Source: an uncultured Collinsella sp. (GTDB lineage: Bacteria > Actinomycetota > Coriobacteriia > Coriobacteriales > Coriobacteriaceae). From it: DNA of 31,711 nt. The translations under genes were made by a program, and so were the position numbers. The first letter of the stretch is position 1. The number at the start of each line of letters is the position of its first letter. The stretch lies in NCBI GenBank assembly GCA_958346165.1, contig CATVQO010000002.1, forward strand, positions 1 to 31,711, read 5' to 3'. Below are positions 1 through 8,975 of this stretch, piece by piece. The notes below the pieces were generated by a model. The model ran no database searches, was not told the DNA's origin, and was given only the letters and a program-made list of their open reading frames with translations.

Positions 1-257
1 CCGCGTTCCACAATGCCATTGCCGAGAGCTCCGGAAACCTCGTCGTTCCCCGCCTAATGGGCGTGCTCAAGGCGTCTGTCCCCCTGTTTATTGACGTGAC
101 CGGCAAAAAGCTGCTTGAGGAGACCATCCGCACCCACCGTGGCGTGGCCGACGCCATCGCCGCGCGCAATCCCACCGCAGCGCACGATGCGATGTATTTG
201 CATCTGGTGTACAACCGCAACATGATCGCAGAGGGCACGCAGGAACAGAGCGAATAA
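1..257 (+). CDS. GntR-family transcriptional regulator, C-terminal FCD domain (5' end outside window)
   Basis: The reading frame is open from the first base (first full codon at 3) and ends with TAA at 255-257, giving about 84 residues of a protein whose start lies upstream. The visible part begins AFHNAIAESSGN, which is the typical FCD-domain helix with a metal- or ligand-binding His, and ends with a second helix containing AHDAMYLHL, the usual final helix of FadR/UxuR-type GntR regulators. The DNA-binding domain is not visible, so ligand and operator cannot be assigned from sequence. It lies directly upstream of the dhuD operator region, and FCD regulators often control hexuronate genes (UxuR, ExuR), so it is a candidate local regulator. 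The family call is firm; the role is inference. Confidence 0.85.
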   Translation, partial: AFHNAIAESSGNLVVPRLMGVLKASVPLFIDVTGKKLLEETIRTHRGVADAIAARNPTAAHDAMYLHLVYNRNMIAEGTQEQSE

Positions 258-299
258 ACGTCCGCGCGGCAAGGACGAGATCACCGTTTACCTTTTAAA

Positions 300-313
300 A
301 GTGAACGTTCACC
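300..313. promoter_or_regulatory. Operator site 1, dhuD promoter
   Basis: AGTGAACGTTCACC contains the perfect palindrome GTGAACGTTCAC. The same motif recurs at four other places in front of pectin and hexuronate genes. It lies about 105 bp upstream of the dhuD start codon, and a TATACT box (354-359) lies between it and the gene. Confidence 0.8.
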
Positions 314-389
314 TGATTTTAGGAGAATCTGATTTTTAAATCCTCCTCTTCTCCTATACTGACCTTGTATGAAAAGCAAGACTTATATA

Positions 390-403
390 GATGAACGTTT
401 CTT
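390..403. promoter_or_regulatory. Degenerate operator half-site near dhuD start
   Basis: GATGAACGTTTCTT keeps the TGAACGTT core of the operator but not the right half. It lies 14 bp ahead of the dhuD start codon and overlaps an in-frame upstream ATG at 391. It could be a weak second site, or chance. Confidence 0.4.
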
Positions 404-417
404 TTGAAAGGATCGCT

Positions 418-1227
418 ATGTCTGATCTTATGGACAGCTTCCGTCTGGACGGCAAGGTCGCACTGGTAACCGGCGCCACCTATGGCATTGGCATGGCCAT
501 TGCCGAGGCGCTCGGAGAGGCCGGCGCCAAGATCGCCTTTAACGCACGTCACGCCGACAAGGTAGCCGAGGCCGAGAAGCACTACCGCGAGCTGGGCTTT
601 GAGGCTCATGGTTACGTGGCAGACGTCACCGACGAGGCCGTCGTCGCCGAGCTCATCGCCAAGATCGAGACCGACTTTGGCACCACGCCCGACATCCTGG
701 TCAACAACGCTGGCGTCATCCAGCGCACCCCGATGCTCGACATGAGCGCCGAGGACTTCCGCCGCGTCGTCGATATTGACCTCAACGCACCGTTTATCGT
801 GTCCAAGGCCTGCCTGCCCGGCATGATCGCCAAGGGCCACGGCAAGATCATCAACATCTGCTCGATGATGAGCGAGCTGGGCCGCGAGACCATCGCCGGC
901 TATGCCGCGGCCAAGGGCGGACTCAAGATGCTCACCAAGAACATCTGCTCGGAGTTTGGCGAGGCCAATATCCAGTGCAACGGCATTGGACCCGGCTACA
1001 TCGCCACGCCGCAGACCGCACCGCTGCGCGAGACGCAGCCCGACGGCAGCCGCCACCCGTTTGACCAGTTCATCATTGCCAAGACGCCGGCCGCCCGTTG
1101 GGGCACGCCCGAGGATCTGAAGGGCCCCGCCGTGTTCTTGGCTTCCGACGCGTCGAACTTCGTCAACGGCCACATCCTCTACGTCGACGGTGGAATCCTC
1201 GCATACATTGGAAAGCAGCCGCAGTAA
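418..1227 (+). CDS. dhuD: Short-chain dehydrogenase: DhuD-type 2-keto-3-deoxy-D-gluconate dehydrogenase (gluconate 5-dehydrogenase family)
   Basis: A 269-residue classical SDR. It shows the Rossmann motif TGATYGIG near the N-terminus, NNAG, the active-site pair YAAAK, and the family's ICSMMSELGRET and GPGYIATPQTAPLRE blocks. These blocks are characteristic of the streptococcal enzyme first annotated as gluconate 5-dehydrogenase and later described as DhuD, which reduces the DhuI product (DKII) to KDG. The start at 418 is chosen because GAAAGGA at 406-412 is well placed. The longer frame from 391 has no ribosome site and runs through an operator-like sequence. The next gene encodes a DhuI-like isomerase, which supports the DhuD reading over gluconate oxidation; KduD-like activity would be biochemically equivalent. 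Regulation by the upstream operator is inferred. Confidence 0.88.
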   Translation: MSDLMDSFRLDGKVALVTGATYGIGMAIAEALGEAGAKIAFNARHADKVAEAEKHYRELGFEAHGYVADVTDEAVVAELIAKIETDFGTTPDILVNNAGVIQRTPMLDMSAEDFRRVVDIDLNAPFIVSKACLPGMIAKGHGKIINICSMMSELGRETIAGYAAAKGGLKMLTKNICSEFGEANIQCNGIGPGYIATPQTAPLRETQPDGSRHPFDQFIIAKTPAARWGTPEDLKGPAVFLASDASNFVNGHILYVDGGILAYIGKQPQ

Positions 1228-1240
1228 GACGTCTGGGCGA

Positions 1241-1350
1241 GGCGGCGGACGATAAGGTCTGCTGCTCGAACAGTCCTGACTCGCACGAAGAGCACATTAA
1301 GTGCTCTTCGGCTCGTGCGGAACTCGCGACAGACCTTATCGTCCACCGCC
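1241..1350 (+). repeat. Long intercistronic hairpin between dhuD and dhuI
   Basis: Arms of 21 nt at 1241-1261 and 1330-1350 (core GGACGATAAGGTCTG) are complementary with one mismatch. Inside them a second stem pairs CGAAGAGCAC at about 1286-1295 with GTGCTCTTCG at 1300-1309, with a bulge. The whole structure spans about 110 nt and starts 13 nt after the dhuD stop. There is no T-run after it, so it does not look like a simple terminator. It could be an RNA stabiliser or processing site, or a small palindromic repeat element. Confidence 0.75.
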
Positions 1351-1429
1351 CGCAGAGCGGCTTCTCTGTTGGAGATGCCATGCAACATAACGAACCATTA
1401 ATTTAGAAAATAGTGGAAGGTTACCTATC

Positions 1430-2071
1430 ATGAAAATCGCTCTGATCAACGAAAACTCTCAGAACTCCAAGAACCCTATGATCGAGGCTGCCCTTAAGAA
1501 GGTTGTCGAGCCCATGGGCCACACCGTCTTTAACTATGGCATGTATGCCGACGCCGACTCCAAGCCCCTCACCTATGTGCAGAACGGCATCCTGGCCGCC
1601 GTGCTGCTCAACTCCGGCGCTGCCGACTACGTCGTGACCGGCTGTGGCACCGGCGAGGGCGCCATGCTCGCCTGCAACTCCTTCCCCGGCGTGCTGTGCG
1701 GCCATGTTGCCGACCCGCTCGATGCCTACACCTTTGCCCAGGTCAACGACGGTAACGCTGTCGCCATGCCCTTCGCCCTCAAGAACGGCTGGGGCCAGGA
1801 GCTCAACCTCGAGTACACCTTTGAGAAGCTCTTTGGCTTTGGTTCGGGCAACGGCTATCCTGCCGAGCGTGTTGAGCCCGAGCAGCGCAACAAGAAGATC
1901 CTCGACGGCGTCCGCGCTGTGACTATGCGTCCGCTCGTCGACGTTCTGGGCGAGATCGATCAGGACCTGGTGAAGGGCGCACTTGCCGGCGAACACTTCC
2001 AGGAGTACTTCTTTGCCAACGCAACCGACGAGGCCATCATCGCCAAGGTCAAGGAGATCCTGGGCCTCTAA
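1430..2071 (+). CDS. dhuI: RpiB/LacA/LacB-family isomerase, DhuI-type (4-deoxy-L-threo-5-hexosulose-uronate ketol-isomerase)
   Basis: A 213-residue protein of the ribose-5-phosphate isomerase B fold. It has the family block YVVTGCGTGEGAMLACN around residues 68-84, where the catalytic Cys lies in GCGTGEG, followed by the LCGHVADPLDA segment. At about 213 residues it is longer than true RpiB (about 150) and matches the longer streptococcal DhuI type, which isomerises the unsaturated-uronate-derived keto acid DKI to DKII. The neighbouring dhuD supplies the next step. GGAAGG 9 nt before the ATG supports the start. A strong terminator follows 26 nt after the stop. Annotation pipelines would probably call it only an RpiB/LacA/LacB family protein; the DhuI assignment comes from length, motifs and pairing with dhuD. 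Confidence 0.85.
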   Translation: MKIALINENSQNSKNPMIEAALKKVVEPMGHTVFNYGMYADADSKPLTYVQNGILAAVLLNSGAADYVVTGCGTGEGAMLACNSFPGVLCGHVADPLDAYTFAQVNDGNAVAMPFALKNGWGQELNLEYTFEKLFGFGSGNGYPAERVEPEQRNKKILDGVRAVTMRPLVDVLGEIDQDLVKGALAGEHFQEYFFANATDEAIIAKVKEILGL

Positions 2072-2097
2072 TCGCACGACTCATTGCAGCTAACGCA

Positions 2098-2137
2098 AGC
2101 GGCGGTCGTCCCACGTACGGGACGACCGCCGCTTTTT
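2098..2137 (+). terminator. Rho-independent terminator after dhuI
   Basis: The arm AGCGGCGGTCGTCCC and its perfect complement surround a 6-nt loop and are followed by TTTTT. It ends the dhuD-dhuI unit. Confidence 0.93.
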
Positions 2138-2189
2138 GCTATCTACCGACTGACGCCGCGGGGACAGGCCCCATGCACCAAGGGATTAA

Positions 2190-4139
2190 CTAGAGCTCGC
2201 AGGCAATCTTGTAGCCGTCGCCGATGGCGTCGCGGATGTTGCCGCACTTGTTGGCATCACCCAACACGTGGGTGGTAACGCCGGCTGCAGCAAGGTCGTC
2301 GGCCAACTTGGTATTGGGACGATAGCCCATGGCAAGTACCAGCGTATCGGCATCGGCGATGGTGTGGATCTCGCCGTCCTTTTCGTAGCTGATGGCATCC
2401 TCGGTAATCTCGGTCACCTTGGCCTCGGTCAGCACGTGAACGCCCTTGGAGAGCATGCGCGTGATGAGCACCGCGCGACCGGCGCCGCCCTCGTTGGCGG
2501 CGAGCGTCTTGGTCATCTCGATGACGGTGACGTCGCGATTGGCCGGCGACAGATCGTTGACCAACGGGGCCAGGTAGTCGGCCGTCTCGCAACCGACGGT
2601 GCCGCCGCCCACGATGACAATCTTCTTGCCCGGGAAAGCCTTGCCGCCCAACAGGTCGTCAGCCGTCATGACCTGCTTAAATCCCTGCATGAAGGCCGGG
2701 GCGATGGGCTCGGCGCCATAGGCCAGGACGACCTCGTAGCCGGCGTAGTCACGCTGAATGTCCTCGGCAGTAAGCTCGGTGCCAAATACGCACTTCACGC
2801 CGACCTCGGCCAGGCGACGGTACTGATACTTGATCACGCGGGTGAGTTCCTGCTTTGCCGGAGGAACGGCCGCGATGCGCATCTCGCCGCCCGGTTCGTC
2901 CTGCTTATCCACGAGCACCACGTTGTGGCCGCGCTTAGCGGCAATGTAGGCCGCCTCCATGCCCGCAGGACCAGCACCCACAACGAGCACGTTCTTGGCC
3001 TCGGCGGCAGGCTCGTAGCCAGCCTCGTCGCGCTCCACGTCCGGATTAACGGTGCAGGAGATGCGTTTGCCAAACATAATGCCGTTCAGGCAGCGCAGGC
3101 AGCCAATGCAGGGGCGGATGTCGTCGGCGTTGCCGGCAGCGGCCTTGTTGCAGAACTCGGCATCACACAGATTGGCGCGGCCCATCATGCAGATGTCGGC
3201 GGCACCGTCCTCGATCAGCTCCTCGGCGATCCAAGCCTCGTTAATGCGTCCGACGGTGGCAACGGGAATGTTGACGTGCTTTTTGATCTCGCGCGAGCAG
3301 GCAGCGTGCGAGGCCTGCTGGGTACCGGCGGCGGGAATCGCGGAACCGCGCTTGATGGTGGTGCCGCCCGACACATGAATCATGTCGACGCCGGCCTTCT
3401 CCAGGCGACGCGAGACGTAGATCATGTCGTTGAGGGTCAGGCCGCCATCGGTGTACTCATCGCCCGAGATGCGGACGTCGATGATAAAGTCCTTGCCGCA
3501 GCGCTCGCGAATCTCGGCGATGACTTCGAGCAGGAAACGCATGCGGGCGTCGAGCGAGCCGCCGTACTCATCGGTACGCTTGTTATAGAGCGGGGTCAAG
3601 AAACCGCCGAGCATGCCGTGGGCGTGCGCCGCATGGACCTCGACGCCATCGACACCGGCCTTCTGCATACGCACGGCAGCGTCGCCAAACTGATGCGTGA
3701 GCTCGTGAATCTCGTCGACCGTGATAGGACGCGGTGCCTCACGGGCATAGGACGGTCCCACGAAGGACGGAGCGATCAGGCGCGGCGTGCCCGGAATGTT
3801 AAAGGCCATGTAGGCGGGGTGAAAGAGCTGCGGCATGATCTTGCAGCCATACTCGTGGACGGCCGCGGCGAGCTTTTCCCAGCCAGGGATAAACGTGTCG
3901 TCGTAGCAGCACATGTCACCCGGCAGATAGGTATAGGTAGGCTCGACCGTCACGACCTCGGTGATGATCAGGCCGACGCCGCCCTTGGCACGGGCACGGT
4001 AATGATCGACCAAGTCGTCGGTCACATAGCCATGATCGGCCAGGTTCGTGGACACCGGCGGCATAAAGACGCGGTTCTTGACCTCGGTCGTACCGACCTT
4101 GATCGGGCTAAAGAGCATCGGATAGGCGGAAGACTCCAT
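2190..4139 (-). CDS. Old-yellow-enzyme / 2,4-dienoyl-CoA reductase-like flavoprotein (FMN, 4Fe-4S, FAD/NAD(P))
   Basis: A 649-residue protein with the three-part layout of FadH, BaiCD and trimethylamine dehydrogenase. Residues 1-335 form the FMN-binding TIM barrel. CxxCxxC at 344-350 plus C362 would bind a 4Fe-4S cluster. GAGPAG at 388-393 starts the FAD domain, and VGGGTVG marks the second dinucleotide fold. The start at 4139 is set by GAAAGGA upstream; a longer frame to 4226 lacks a ribosome site. The substrate is unknown: this family in gut Coriobacteriia acts on bile acids, enoates, steroids and plant compounds. In the active-site stretch after EVHAAHAHG, the Tyr usually found in FadH-like proteins (EGYL) appears replaced by Met/Leu, suggesting a different proton donor or substrate. 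It has no evident link to pectin use. Confidence 0.88.
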   Translation of the reverse strand: MESSAYPMLFSPIKVGTTEVKNRVFMPPVSTNLADHGYVTDDLVDHYRARAKGGVGLIITEVVTVEPTYTYLPGDMCCYDDTFIPGWEKLAAAVHEYGCKIMPQLFHPAYMAFNIPGTPRLIAPSFVGPSYAREAPRPITVDEIHELTHQFGDAAVRMQKAGVDGVEVHAAHAHGMLGGFLTPLYNKRTDEYGGSLDARMRFLLEVIAEIRERCGKDFIIDVRISGDEYTDGGLTLNDMIYVSRRLEKAGVDMIHVSGGTTIKRGSAIPAAGTQQASHAACSREIKKHVNIPVATVGRINEAWIAEELIEDGAADICMMGRANLCDAEFCNKAAAGNADDIRPCIGCLRCLNGIMFGKRISCTVNPDVERDEAGYEPAAEAKNVLVVGAGPAGMEAAYIAAKRGHNVVLVDKQDEPGGEMRIAAVPPAKQELTRVIKYQYRRLAEVGVKCVFGTELTAEDIQRDYAGYEVVLAYGAEPIAPAFMQGFKQVMTADDLLGGKAFPGKKIVIVGGGTVGCETADYLAPLVNDLSPANRDVTVIEMTKTLAANEGGAGRAVLITRMLSKGVHVLTEAKVTEITEDAISYEKDGEIHTIADADTLVLAMGYRPNTKLADDLAAAGVTTHVLGDANKCGNIRDAIGDGYKIACEL

Positions 4140-4250
4140 ACAGGGTTCCTTTCGTTTAAGCCGCTCGGCGGCAGTTGCTAACACACCTATCGTATCAGCA
4201 ACCGCCGCATTCGCACTCGCTCGCACTCTCCACCTTCAATCCCGACCCTC

Positions 4251-4326
4251 ACAAAAAGTTGCGGTGGAATACGGAGTAGGTAAGGCCTTTGACAGCCAAA
4301 ACAGTCCGTATTCCACTGCAACCTGA
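4251..4326 (-). terminator. Repeat copy A: palindromic terminator after kdpC
   Basis: Arms 4258-4275 and 4305-4322 (GTTGCGGTGGAATACGGA and its near-perfect complement) bound a 65-nt unit. Read on the minus strand it is followed by TTTTTG, so it can end kdpFABC transcription. The loop holds GACAGCCAAAACAG, which is also present in copy B at 12668-12732. The two units are the same length and about 85% identical, with paired base changes that keep the stem. Confidence 0.85.
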
Positions 4327-4387
4327 TGGGCGGGGTGGAATTAAGGGCTCAGATAGTCAGTCATGCCCTCATCCGCCACTCCCTCAC

Positions 4388-4978
4388 CTACAGCGCGCCG
4401 TCCAGCATAAGGTTCACCTTGAGCACGTTGACCGTAGGCTCGCCGAAGACGCCCAGGAATCGGCCCTTGGTGCACTGGGCGATGATCTCGCGAACCTCGC
4501 CTTCGCTCTTGCCCGTGGCCTTCGCCAGGCGCGGTACCTGGTACTCGGCGGCATCGGGGGAGATCTCGGGGTCGAGCCCTGAGCCAGAACACGTCACCAG
4601 GTCGACGGGCACGGCGTCCATGCCGGCGTCGGGGTTGGAGGCGCGGATCTTCTTCACGCGCGCGTCCACAAGCTGCCGATACTCCTCACTCGCCGGGGAT
4701 AGGTTGGACGGGGTACCATACGCCATGAGCTCGCCGTCTTCGCCTTTGACAATTGACACGTTCTGGATACGACCCCACATGTGGGCTTCGTCATCGAAGT
4801 TCTGGCCGATGAGCTCGGAACCCACAACCTTGCCGTCGACCGTAATGAGTGAACCGTTCGCCTGATACGGGAACGCAACCTGGGCGATGCCGGTCACGAC
4901 GAGCGTATAGCCCAGGCCGCAGACAACGGTAAACAGCGCGAACACGCCCAGTGCGCGCGATGCAACACCTTTGAACAT
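4388..4978 (-). CDS. kdpC: Potassium-transporting ATPase KdpC subunit
   Basis: A 196-residue protein with one N-terminal membrane helix (ALGVFALFTVVCGLGYTLVV) followed by an extracytoplasmic domain. It contains the family's NGSLI, GSELIGQNF and TCSGSGLDPEIS motifs, and ends with a VNVLKVNLMLD strand. KdpC stabilises the KdpA-KdpB contact in the high-affinity K+ pump. Start at 4978 is set by GGAGG five nt upstream; the frame extends four codons further without support. It begins 12 nt after the kdpB stop and is the last gene of the operon. Confidence 0.97.
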   Translation of the reverse strand: MFKGVASRALGVFALFTVVCGLGYTLVVTGIAQVAFPYQANGSLITVDGKVVGSELIGQNFDDEAHMWGRIQNVSIVKGEDGELMAYGTPSNLSPASEEYRQLVDARVKKIRASNPDAGMDAVPVDLVTCSGSGLDPEISPDAAEYQVPRLAKATGKSEGEVREIIAQCTKGRFLGVFGEPTVNVLKVNLMLDGAL

Positions 4979-4990
4979 ACAAACCTCCAC

Positions 4991-7045
4991 TTACATAATG
5001 CCGCAGAACGCGAGCAGCATGTCGATGAGCTTGATAAATGCGAACGGGGCAACGATGCCGCCCAGACCCCATACGAGCAGGTTGTGGGTCAGCAGCTGTC
5101 CGGACGGTACCTCGCGGTACTTAACGCCCTTCAGCGCGGCCGGGATCAGCGCGACGATAACGAGCGCGTTATAGATGATGGCCGAAAGAACCGCGGACAG
5201 CGGGCTTGCCAGACCGAGGATGTTGAGCGCGCCAAGGCCCGGGTAGATCGGCGAGAACAGGGCCGGGATGATAGCGAAGTACTTCGCCATGTCGTTGGCG
5301 ACCGAGAAGGTCGTAAGCGAACCGCGGGTCATGAGCAGCTGCTTGCCGATACGCACGACCTCGATGAGCTTGGTGGGGCTGGAGTCGAGGTCGACCATGT
5401 TGCCGGCCTCCTTGGCAGCCTGGGTGCCCGTGTTCATGGCCACGGCGACATCCGCCTGCGCCAGCGCCGGCGCGTCGTTGGTGCCGTCGCCGGTCATGGC
5501 GACCAGGTGGCCCTCACGCTGGAACTCGCGGATCTTCTCGAGCTTGCCCTCAGGGGTGGCCTCGGCCAGGAAGTCGTCAACGCCGGCCTCGGCGGCGATT
5601 GCCGCGGCGGTGAGCGGGTTGTCGCCCGTCACCATGATGGTCTTGATGCCCATCTTGCGCAGGTCGGCGAACTTCTCCTTAACGCCGGACTTGATGATGT
5701 CCTTGAGGTACACAACGCCCAGCACGCGGCAATTCTTGGTCACGACCAGCGGGGTGCCGCCGGCCTTGGCGATGCGCTCGACGGCCTCGTCGCACTCCTG
5801 GGAGAACACGCCGCCGGCTGCCTCCACATAGGTGCGCACGGAATCGGCAGCGCCCTTGCGGATTTCATTGCCCTCGTAGTTCACACCGGACATGCGGGTC
5901 GCCGCGGTGAAGGGGATGAACTCCATACCCTTATCCTCGAGTGTGCGGCCGCGCAGACCGAACTGCTCCTTGGCGAGCACGACGATGGAACGGCCTTCGG
6001 GGGTCTCGTCGGCCAGCGAGGAAAGCTGGGCGGCATCGGCCAGCTCCGCGGGATCGATGCCGTCGACCGGGATGAACTCGGCGGCTTGGCGGTTACCCAG
6101 GGTGATGGTGCCGGTCTTGTCGAGCATGAGGATGTCGACGTCGCCGGCGGCCTCGATGGCGCGGCCGGACATGGCCAGCACGTTGGCCTCGTTCAGACGG
6201 CTCATGCCGGCGATGCCGATGGCGGAAAGAAGGGCGCCGATGGTAGTAGGAGCCAGGCACACGAGCAGCGCCACAAGCGTGGTCACGGCCGTGGGGTTGT
6301 CCATGTCGTTAAGACCGACCGAGAAGCAGGAGTAACAATACAGGGCCAGCGTGACCAGGATAAAGACGATGGAGAGGGCCACCAGGAAGATCTCCAGAGC
6401 GATCTCGTTAGGGGTCTTCTTGCGCGCGGCACCCTCGACCATCGCGATCATCTTGTCCAGGAAGCTCTGGCCGGGCTCACTGGAGATCTTGACGATGATC
6501 CAGTCGGACAGCACCGTGGTACCGCCGGTAACGGCAGAGCGGTCGCCGCCGGCCTCGCGGACCACGGGGGCGGACTCGCCGGTGATGGCGGACTCGTCAA
6601 CGGAAGCAGCGCCCTCGATGACGTCGCCGTCGCCGGGAATCTGCTCGCCGGCGCGTACGATCACCAGGTCGCCGCGCGTGAGCTCGGTGCCGGGAACGAC
6701 GGTGAAGTGCTCCTTGTCCTCAACGGACTCGATGCGATGGGCCTCGACATCCTTTTTGGCCGCACGCAGGGAATCGGCCTGGGCCTTACCGCGGCCCTCG
6801 GCAAGCGCCTCGGCGAAGTTCGAGAACAGGTCGGTAAGCCACAGGATGACCGCGATGGCGACCACATAGTAGGTGGGCACACCCGCGTCCTGCACACCGA
6901 AAATGGAAGCGACGGCCAGGACGGAGGTCATGACGGCGGAAAGCCACACCAGGAACATGACCGGGTTTTGAATCTGGACGCGAGGATCCAGCTTGGCAAA
7001 CGAGTCGCGGACCGCGCGGCCCATCATGTCTTTTTGCATAGTCAT
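4991..7045 (-). CDS. kdpB: Potassium-transporting P-type ATPase KdpB subunit
   Basis: A 684-residue P-type ATPase. The actuator loop TGES is at 155-158, the phosphorylated Asp is D309 in DKTGTIT, and the hinge motif [17 protein letters not shown] is present, followed by the Kdp-specific [19 protein letters not shown] stretch. It couples ATP hydrolysis to K+ entry through KdpA. The start at 7045 fits AAGGAGGG spanning the kdpA stop region. The frame is open eight codons further up, inside kdpA, and an ATG two codons downstream is also possible. Gene order F-A-B-C is the standard one. Confidence 0.97.
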   Translation of the reverse strand: MTMQKDMMGRAVRDSFAKLDPRVQIQNPVMFLVWLSAVMTSVLAVASIFGVQDAGVPTYYVVAIAVILWLTDLFSNFAEALAEGRGKAQADSLRAAKKDVEAHRIESVEDKEHFTVVPGTELTRGDLVIVRAGEQIPGDGDVIEGAASVDESAITGESAPVVREAGGDRSAVTGGTTVLSDWIIVKISSEPGQSFLDKMIAMVEGAARKKTPNEIALEIFLVALSIVFILVTLALYCYSCFSVGLNDMDNPTAVTTLVALLVCLAPTTIGALLSAIGIAGMSRLNEANVLAMSGRAIEAAGDVDILMLDKTGTITLGNRQAAEFIPVDGIDPAELADAAQLSSLADETPEGRSIVVLAKEQFGLRGRTLEDKGMEFIPFTAATRMSGVNYEGNEIRKGAADSVRTYVEAAGGVFSQECDEAVERIAKAGGTPLVVTKNCRVLGVVYLKDIIKSGVKEKFADLRKMGIKTIMVTGDNPLTAAAIAAEAGVDDFLAEATPEGKLEKIREFQREGHLVAMTGDGTNDAPALAQADVAVAMNTGTQAAKEAGNMVDLDSSPTKLIEVVRIGKQLLMTRGSLTTFSVANDMAKYFAIIPALFSPIYPGLGALNILGLASPLSAVLSAIIYNALVIVALIPAALKGVKYREVPSGQLLTHNLLVWGLGGIVAPFAFIKLIDMLLAFCGIM

Positions 7046-7061
7046 AAATCTGCGCCCTCCT

Positions 7062-8885
7062 TTACGCAATCATCTGGAAGAACTCGGCAACGGGGCCAAG
7101 CGCCAGGGCCGGGAAGAAGCTCAGGGCACCGATCAGCAGAACGATGAACACGAGCAGGAATGCGAACATGCCGTTGGTGGTAGACAGGGTACCGGCGCTC
7201 TCGGCGACCTTGCCCTTCTTGGCCAGCGAGCCGGCGATAGCCAGCGTACCGATGATAGGCATGAAGCGGGCGAACAGCATCTCGAGGCCGAGCATGACGT
7301 TGATCCAGGGAATGTTGCAGTTCATGCCTGCAAACGCCGAGCCGTTGTTGCCGCCACATGAGGTGAAGGCATACAGCGCCTCGGAGAAGCCGTGCGCGCC
7401 ACCATTGTTGAGCTGGTCGGCAAGACCGGGCACCATGCAGGCGATGGCCGAGCACACCAGAATGGCAAACGGAGTTGCCAAGCACAGGACAACTGCCCAG
7501 CGCATCTCGCCCGGCTCGATCTTCTTGCCCAGGAACTCAGGCGTGCGTCCGACCATGAGGCCGGCGATGAACACTGTGAGGATGGCGAAGCCGATCATGC
7601 CGTACAGGCCGCAGCCCACGCCGCCGAAGACGACCTCGCCCAGAGCAATCTGGAGCATCTGGACAAAACCGCCCAGCGGGGTGTAGGAGTCGTGCATGGA
7701 GTTAACCGAGCCGTTGGAAGCAGCCGTCGTGAAAGCGGACCAGGTAGAAGAGGAGGCGATACCGAAACGGCTCTCCTTGCCCTCCATATTGCCGCCGGCC
7801 TGGCCGTCGGTCATCTCGATATTGACCGCTCCGCCATCGGCCAGCTGCGGGGTGCCCGCATGCTCGTTGACGGCGATGATGCCGGTGAAGATCACCAGCA
7901 GGATGAACATGGCGGCAAAGATGGCCTTGCCCTGCTTGGTGTTCTTGACGCCGATACCGAAAGCGAAGCAACAGGCGGCCGGGATCAGCAGCAGGCTGGT
8001 CATCTCGATGATGTTGGTGAAGGCACTGGGGTTCTCATACGGATGGGCGGAGTTCACGCCGAAGAAGCCGCCGCCGTTGGTGCCGGACTGCTTGATGGCG
8101 ACCTGAGGAGCCGCGGGACCCTGGGGCAGGAACTGCTCGGTGACCACGCGCGCGCCCTCGACAACCTTGCCGTCGACCTTGACCGTGTCGCCCTCAATCT
8201 GGGCGCCGTCGATGACGCTCCAGCCGCCGTCTGCATTAGGCTGAACAGCGACGGGTTCTACGAGCTCAGCCTTCTGAGCCGGCTGGAAGTTGGAGATGAC
8301 GCCACCGGCAGCCAGGCAGATGCCGAACACGAGGTTCAGCGGGATGAGCACATACAGGACGGTGCGGGTGAGGTCGACCCAGAAGGAACCCAGACCCTGC
8401 TCCTTGACCTGACGGAAGCCGCGGATCAGCGCGAACATGACCGCGATACCGGTGCCAGCGGAAACGAAGTTCTGCACAGTGAGACCCATGAACTGCACAA
8501 GGTAGGACAGGGTGGTCTCACCGGAGTAGGACTGCCAGTTGGTGTTGGTTATGAAGGAAGCAGCCGTATTGAACGACAGGTCCCATGACACACCCGGCAG
8601 GTGCTGGGGATTGCCTGGCAAGAAGGACTGAAGCGCCTGGAGTGCCACAAGAGTCACGAGGCCGATCCCCGAAAAGACCAGCACGCTCGCCAGATAGCGC
8701 CTACACCCCATCTGTTCTGCCGCGTCGATGCGAAGCAGACGATAGACGCCACGCTCCACAGGAGCAATCACAGGCGACAGGAACGTATGCTCACCATCCA
8801 TGATATGGGCCATGAACCGACCGAGCGGAACGGCCAGGACGACGAGTACGGCAAAGTACAAGATGTACTGAATCGCAGCGTCCAT
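7062..8885 (-). CDS. kdpA: Potassium-transporting ATPase KdpA subunit
   Basis: A 607-residue multi-pass membrane protein forming the K+ channel-like subunit. Selectivity-filter regions are visible as [36 protein letters not shown] and [14 protein letters not shown]. It is about 50 residues longer than the Escherichia coli protein (557). The extra length sits in the extracytoplasmic loop before the GTNGGG filter (around [17 protein letters not shown]). It starts three nt after the kdpF stop, so translation is probably coupled. Confidence 0.97.
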   Translation of the reverse strand: MDAAIQYILYFAVLVVLAVPLGRFMAHIMDGEHTFLSPVIAPVERGVYRLLRIDAAEQMGCRRYLASVLVFSGIGLVTLVALQALQSFLPGNPQHLPGVSWDLSFNTAASFITNTNWQSYSGETTLSYLVQFMGLTVQNFVSAGTGIAVMFALIRGFRQVKEQGLGSFWVDLTRTVLYVLIPLNLVFGICLAAGGVISNFQPAQKAELVEPVAVQPNADGGWSVIDGAQIEGDTVKVDGKVVEGARVVTEQFLPQGPAAPQVAIKQSGTNGGGFFGVNSAHPYENPSAFTNIIEMTSLLLIPAACCFAFGIGVKNTKQGKAIFAAMFILLVIFTGIIAVNEHAGTPQLADGGAVNIEMTDGQAGGNMEGKESRFGIASSSTWSAFTTAASNGSVNSMHDSYTPLGGFVQMLQIALGEVVFGGVGCGLYGMIGFAILTVFIAGLMVGRTPEFLGKKIEPGEMRWAVVLCLATPFAILVCSAIACMVPGLADQLNNGGAHGFSEALYAFTSCGGNNGSAFAGMNCNIPWINVMLGLEMLFARFMPIIGTLAIAGSLAKKGKVAESAGTLSTTNGMFAFLLVFIVLLIGALSFFPALALGPVAEFFQMIA

Positions 8886-8888
8886 AGT

Positions 8889-8975
8889 TTACGAATCACT
8901 CCTCATCAGAATGTAGATGTAATAGATAAGAAGTCCAATGCAGACGACTCCGATGATGGGAATGAGGATGTCCAT
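8889..8975 (-). CDS. kdpF: KdpF small membrane subunit, 28 residues
   Basis: On the minus strand, ATG at 8975 opens a 28-codon frame ending TAA at 8889. It encodes a single hydrophobic helix beginning MDILIPIIGVV, continuing through GLLIYYIYIL, and ending in a short polar tail, MRSDS. Size, composition and position immediately before kdpA match KdpF, which stabilises the KdpABC complex in other bacteria. AAAGGGG lies six to seven nt before the start. It is shorter than common gene-calling limits and would easily be missed. Confidence 0.93.
   Translation of the reverse strand: MDILIPIIGVVCIGLLIYYIYILMRSDS

Noticed and set aside
391..417. Upstream ATG extending dhuD by nine codons
   Set aside because: No ribosome site before it, and it overlaps an operator-like half-site; the ATG at 418 has a good one.
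2268..4181. 637-codon open frame on the plus strand
   Set aside because: Antisense to the OYE reductase, no ribosome site or family motifs; caused by high-GC codon bias. The same applies to 5084-7147, 7392-8588, 17374-19272, 20711-21829, 21792-23441, 25273-26469 and 27098-28420.
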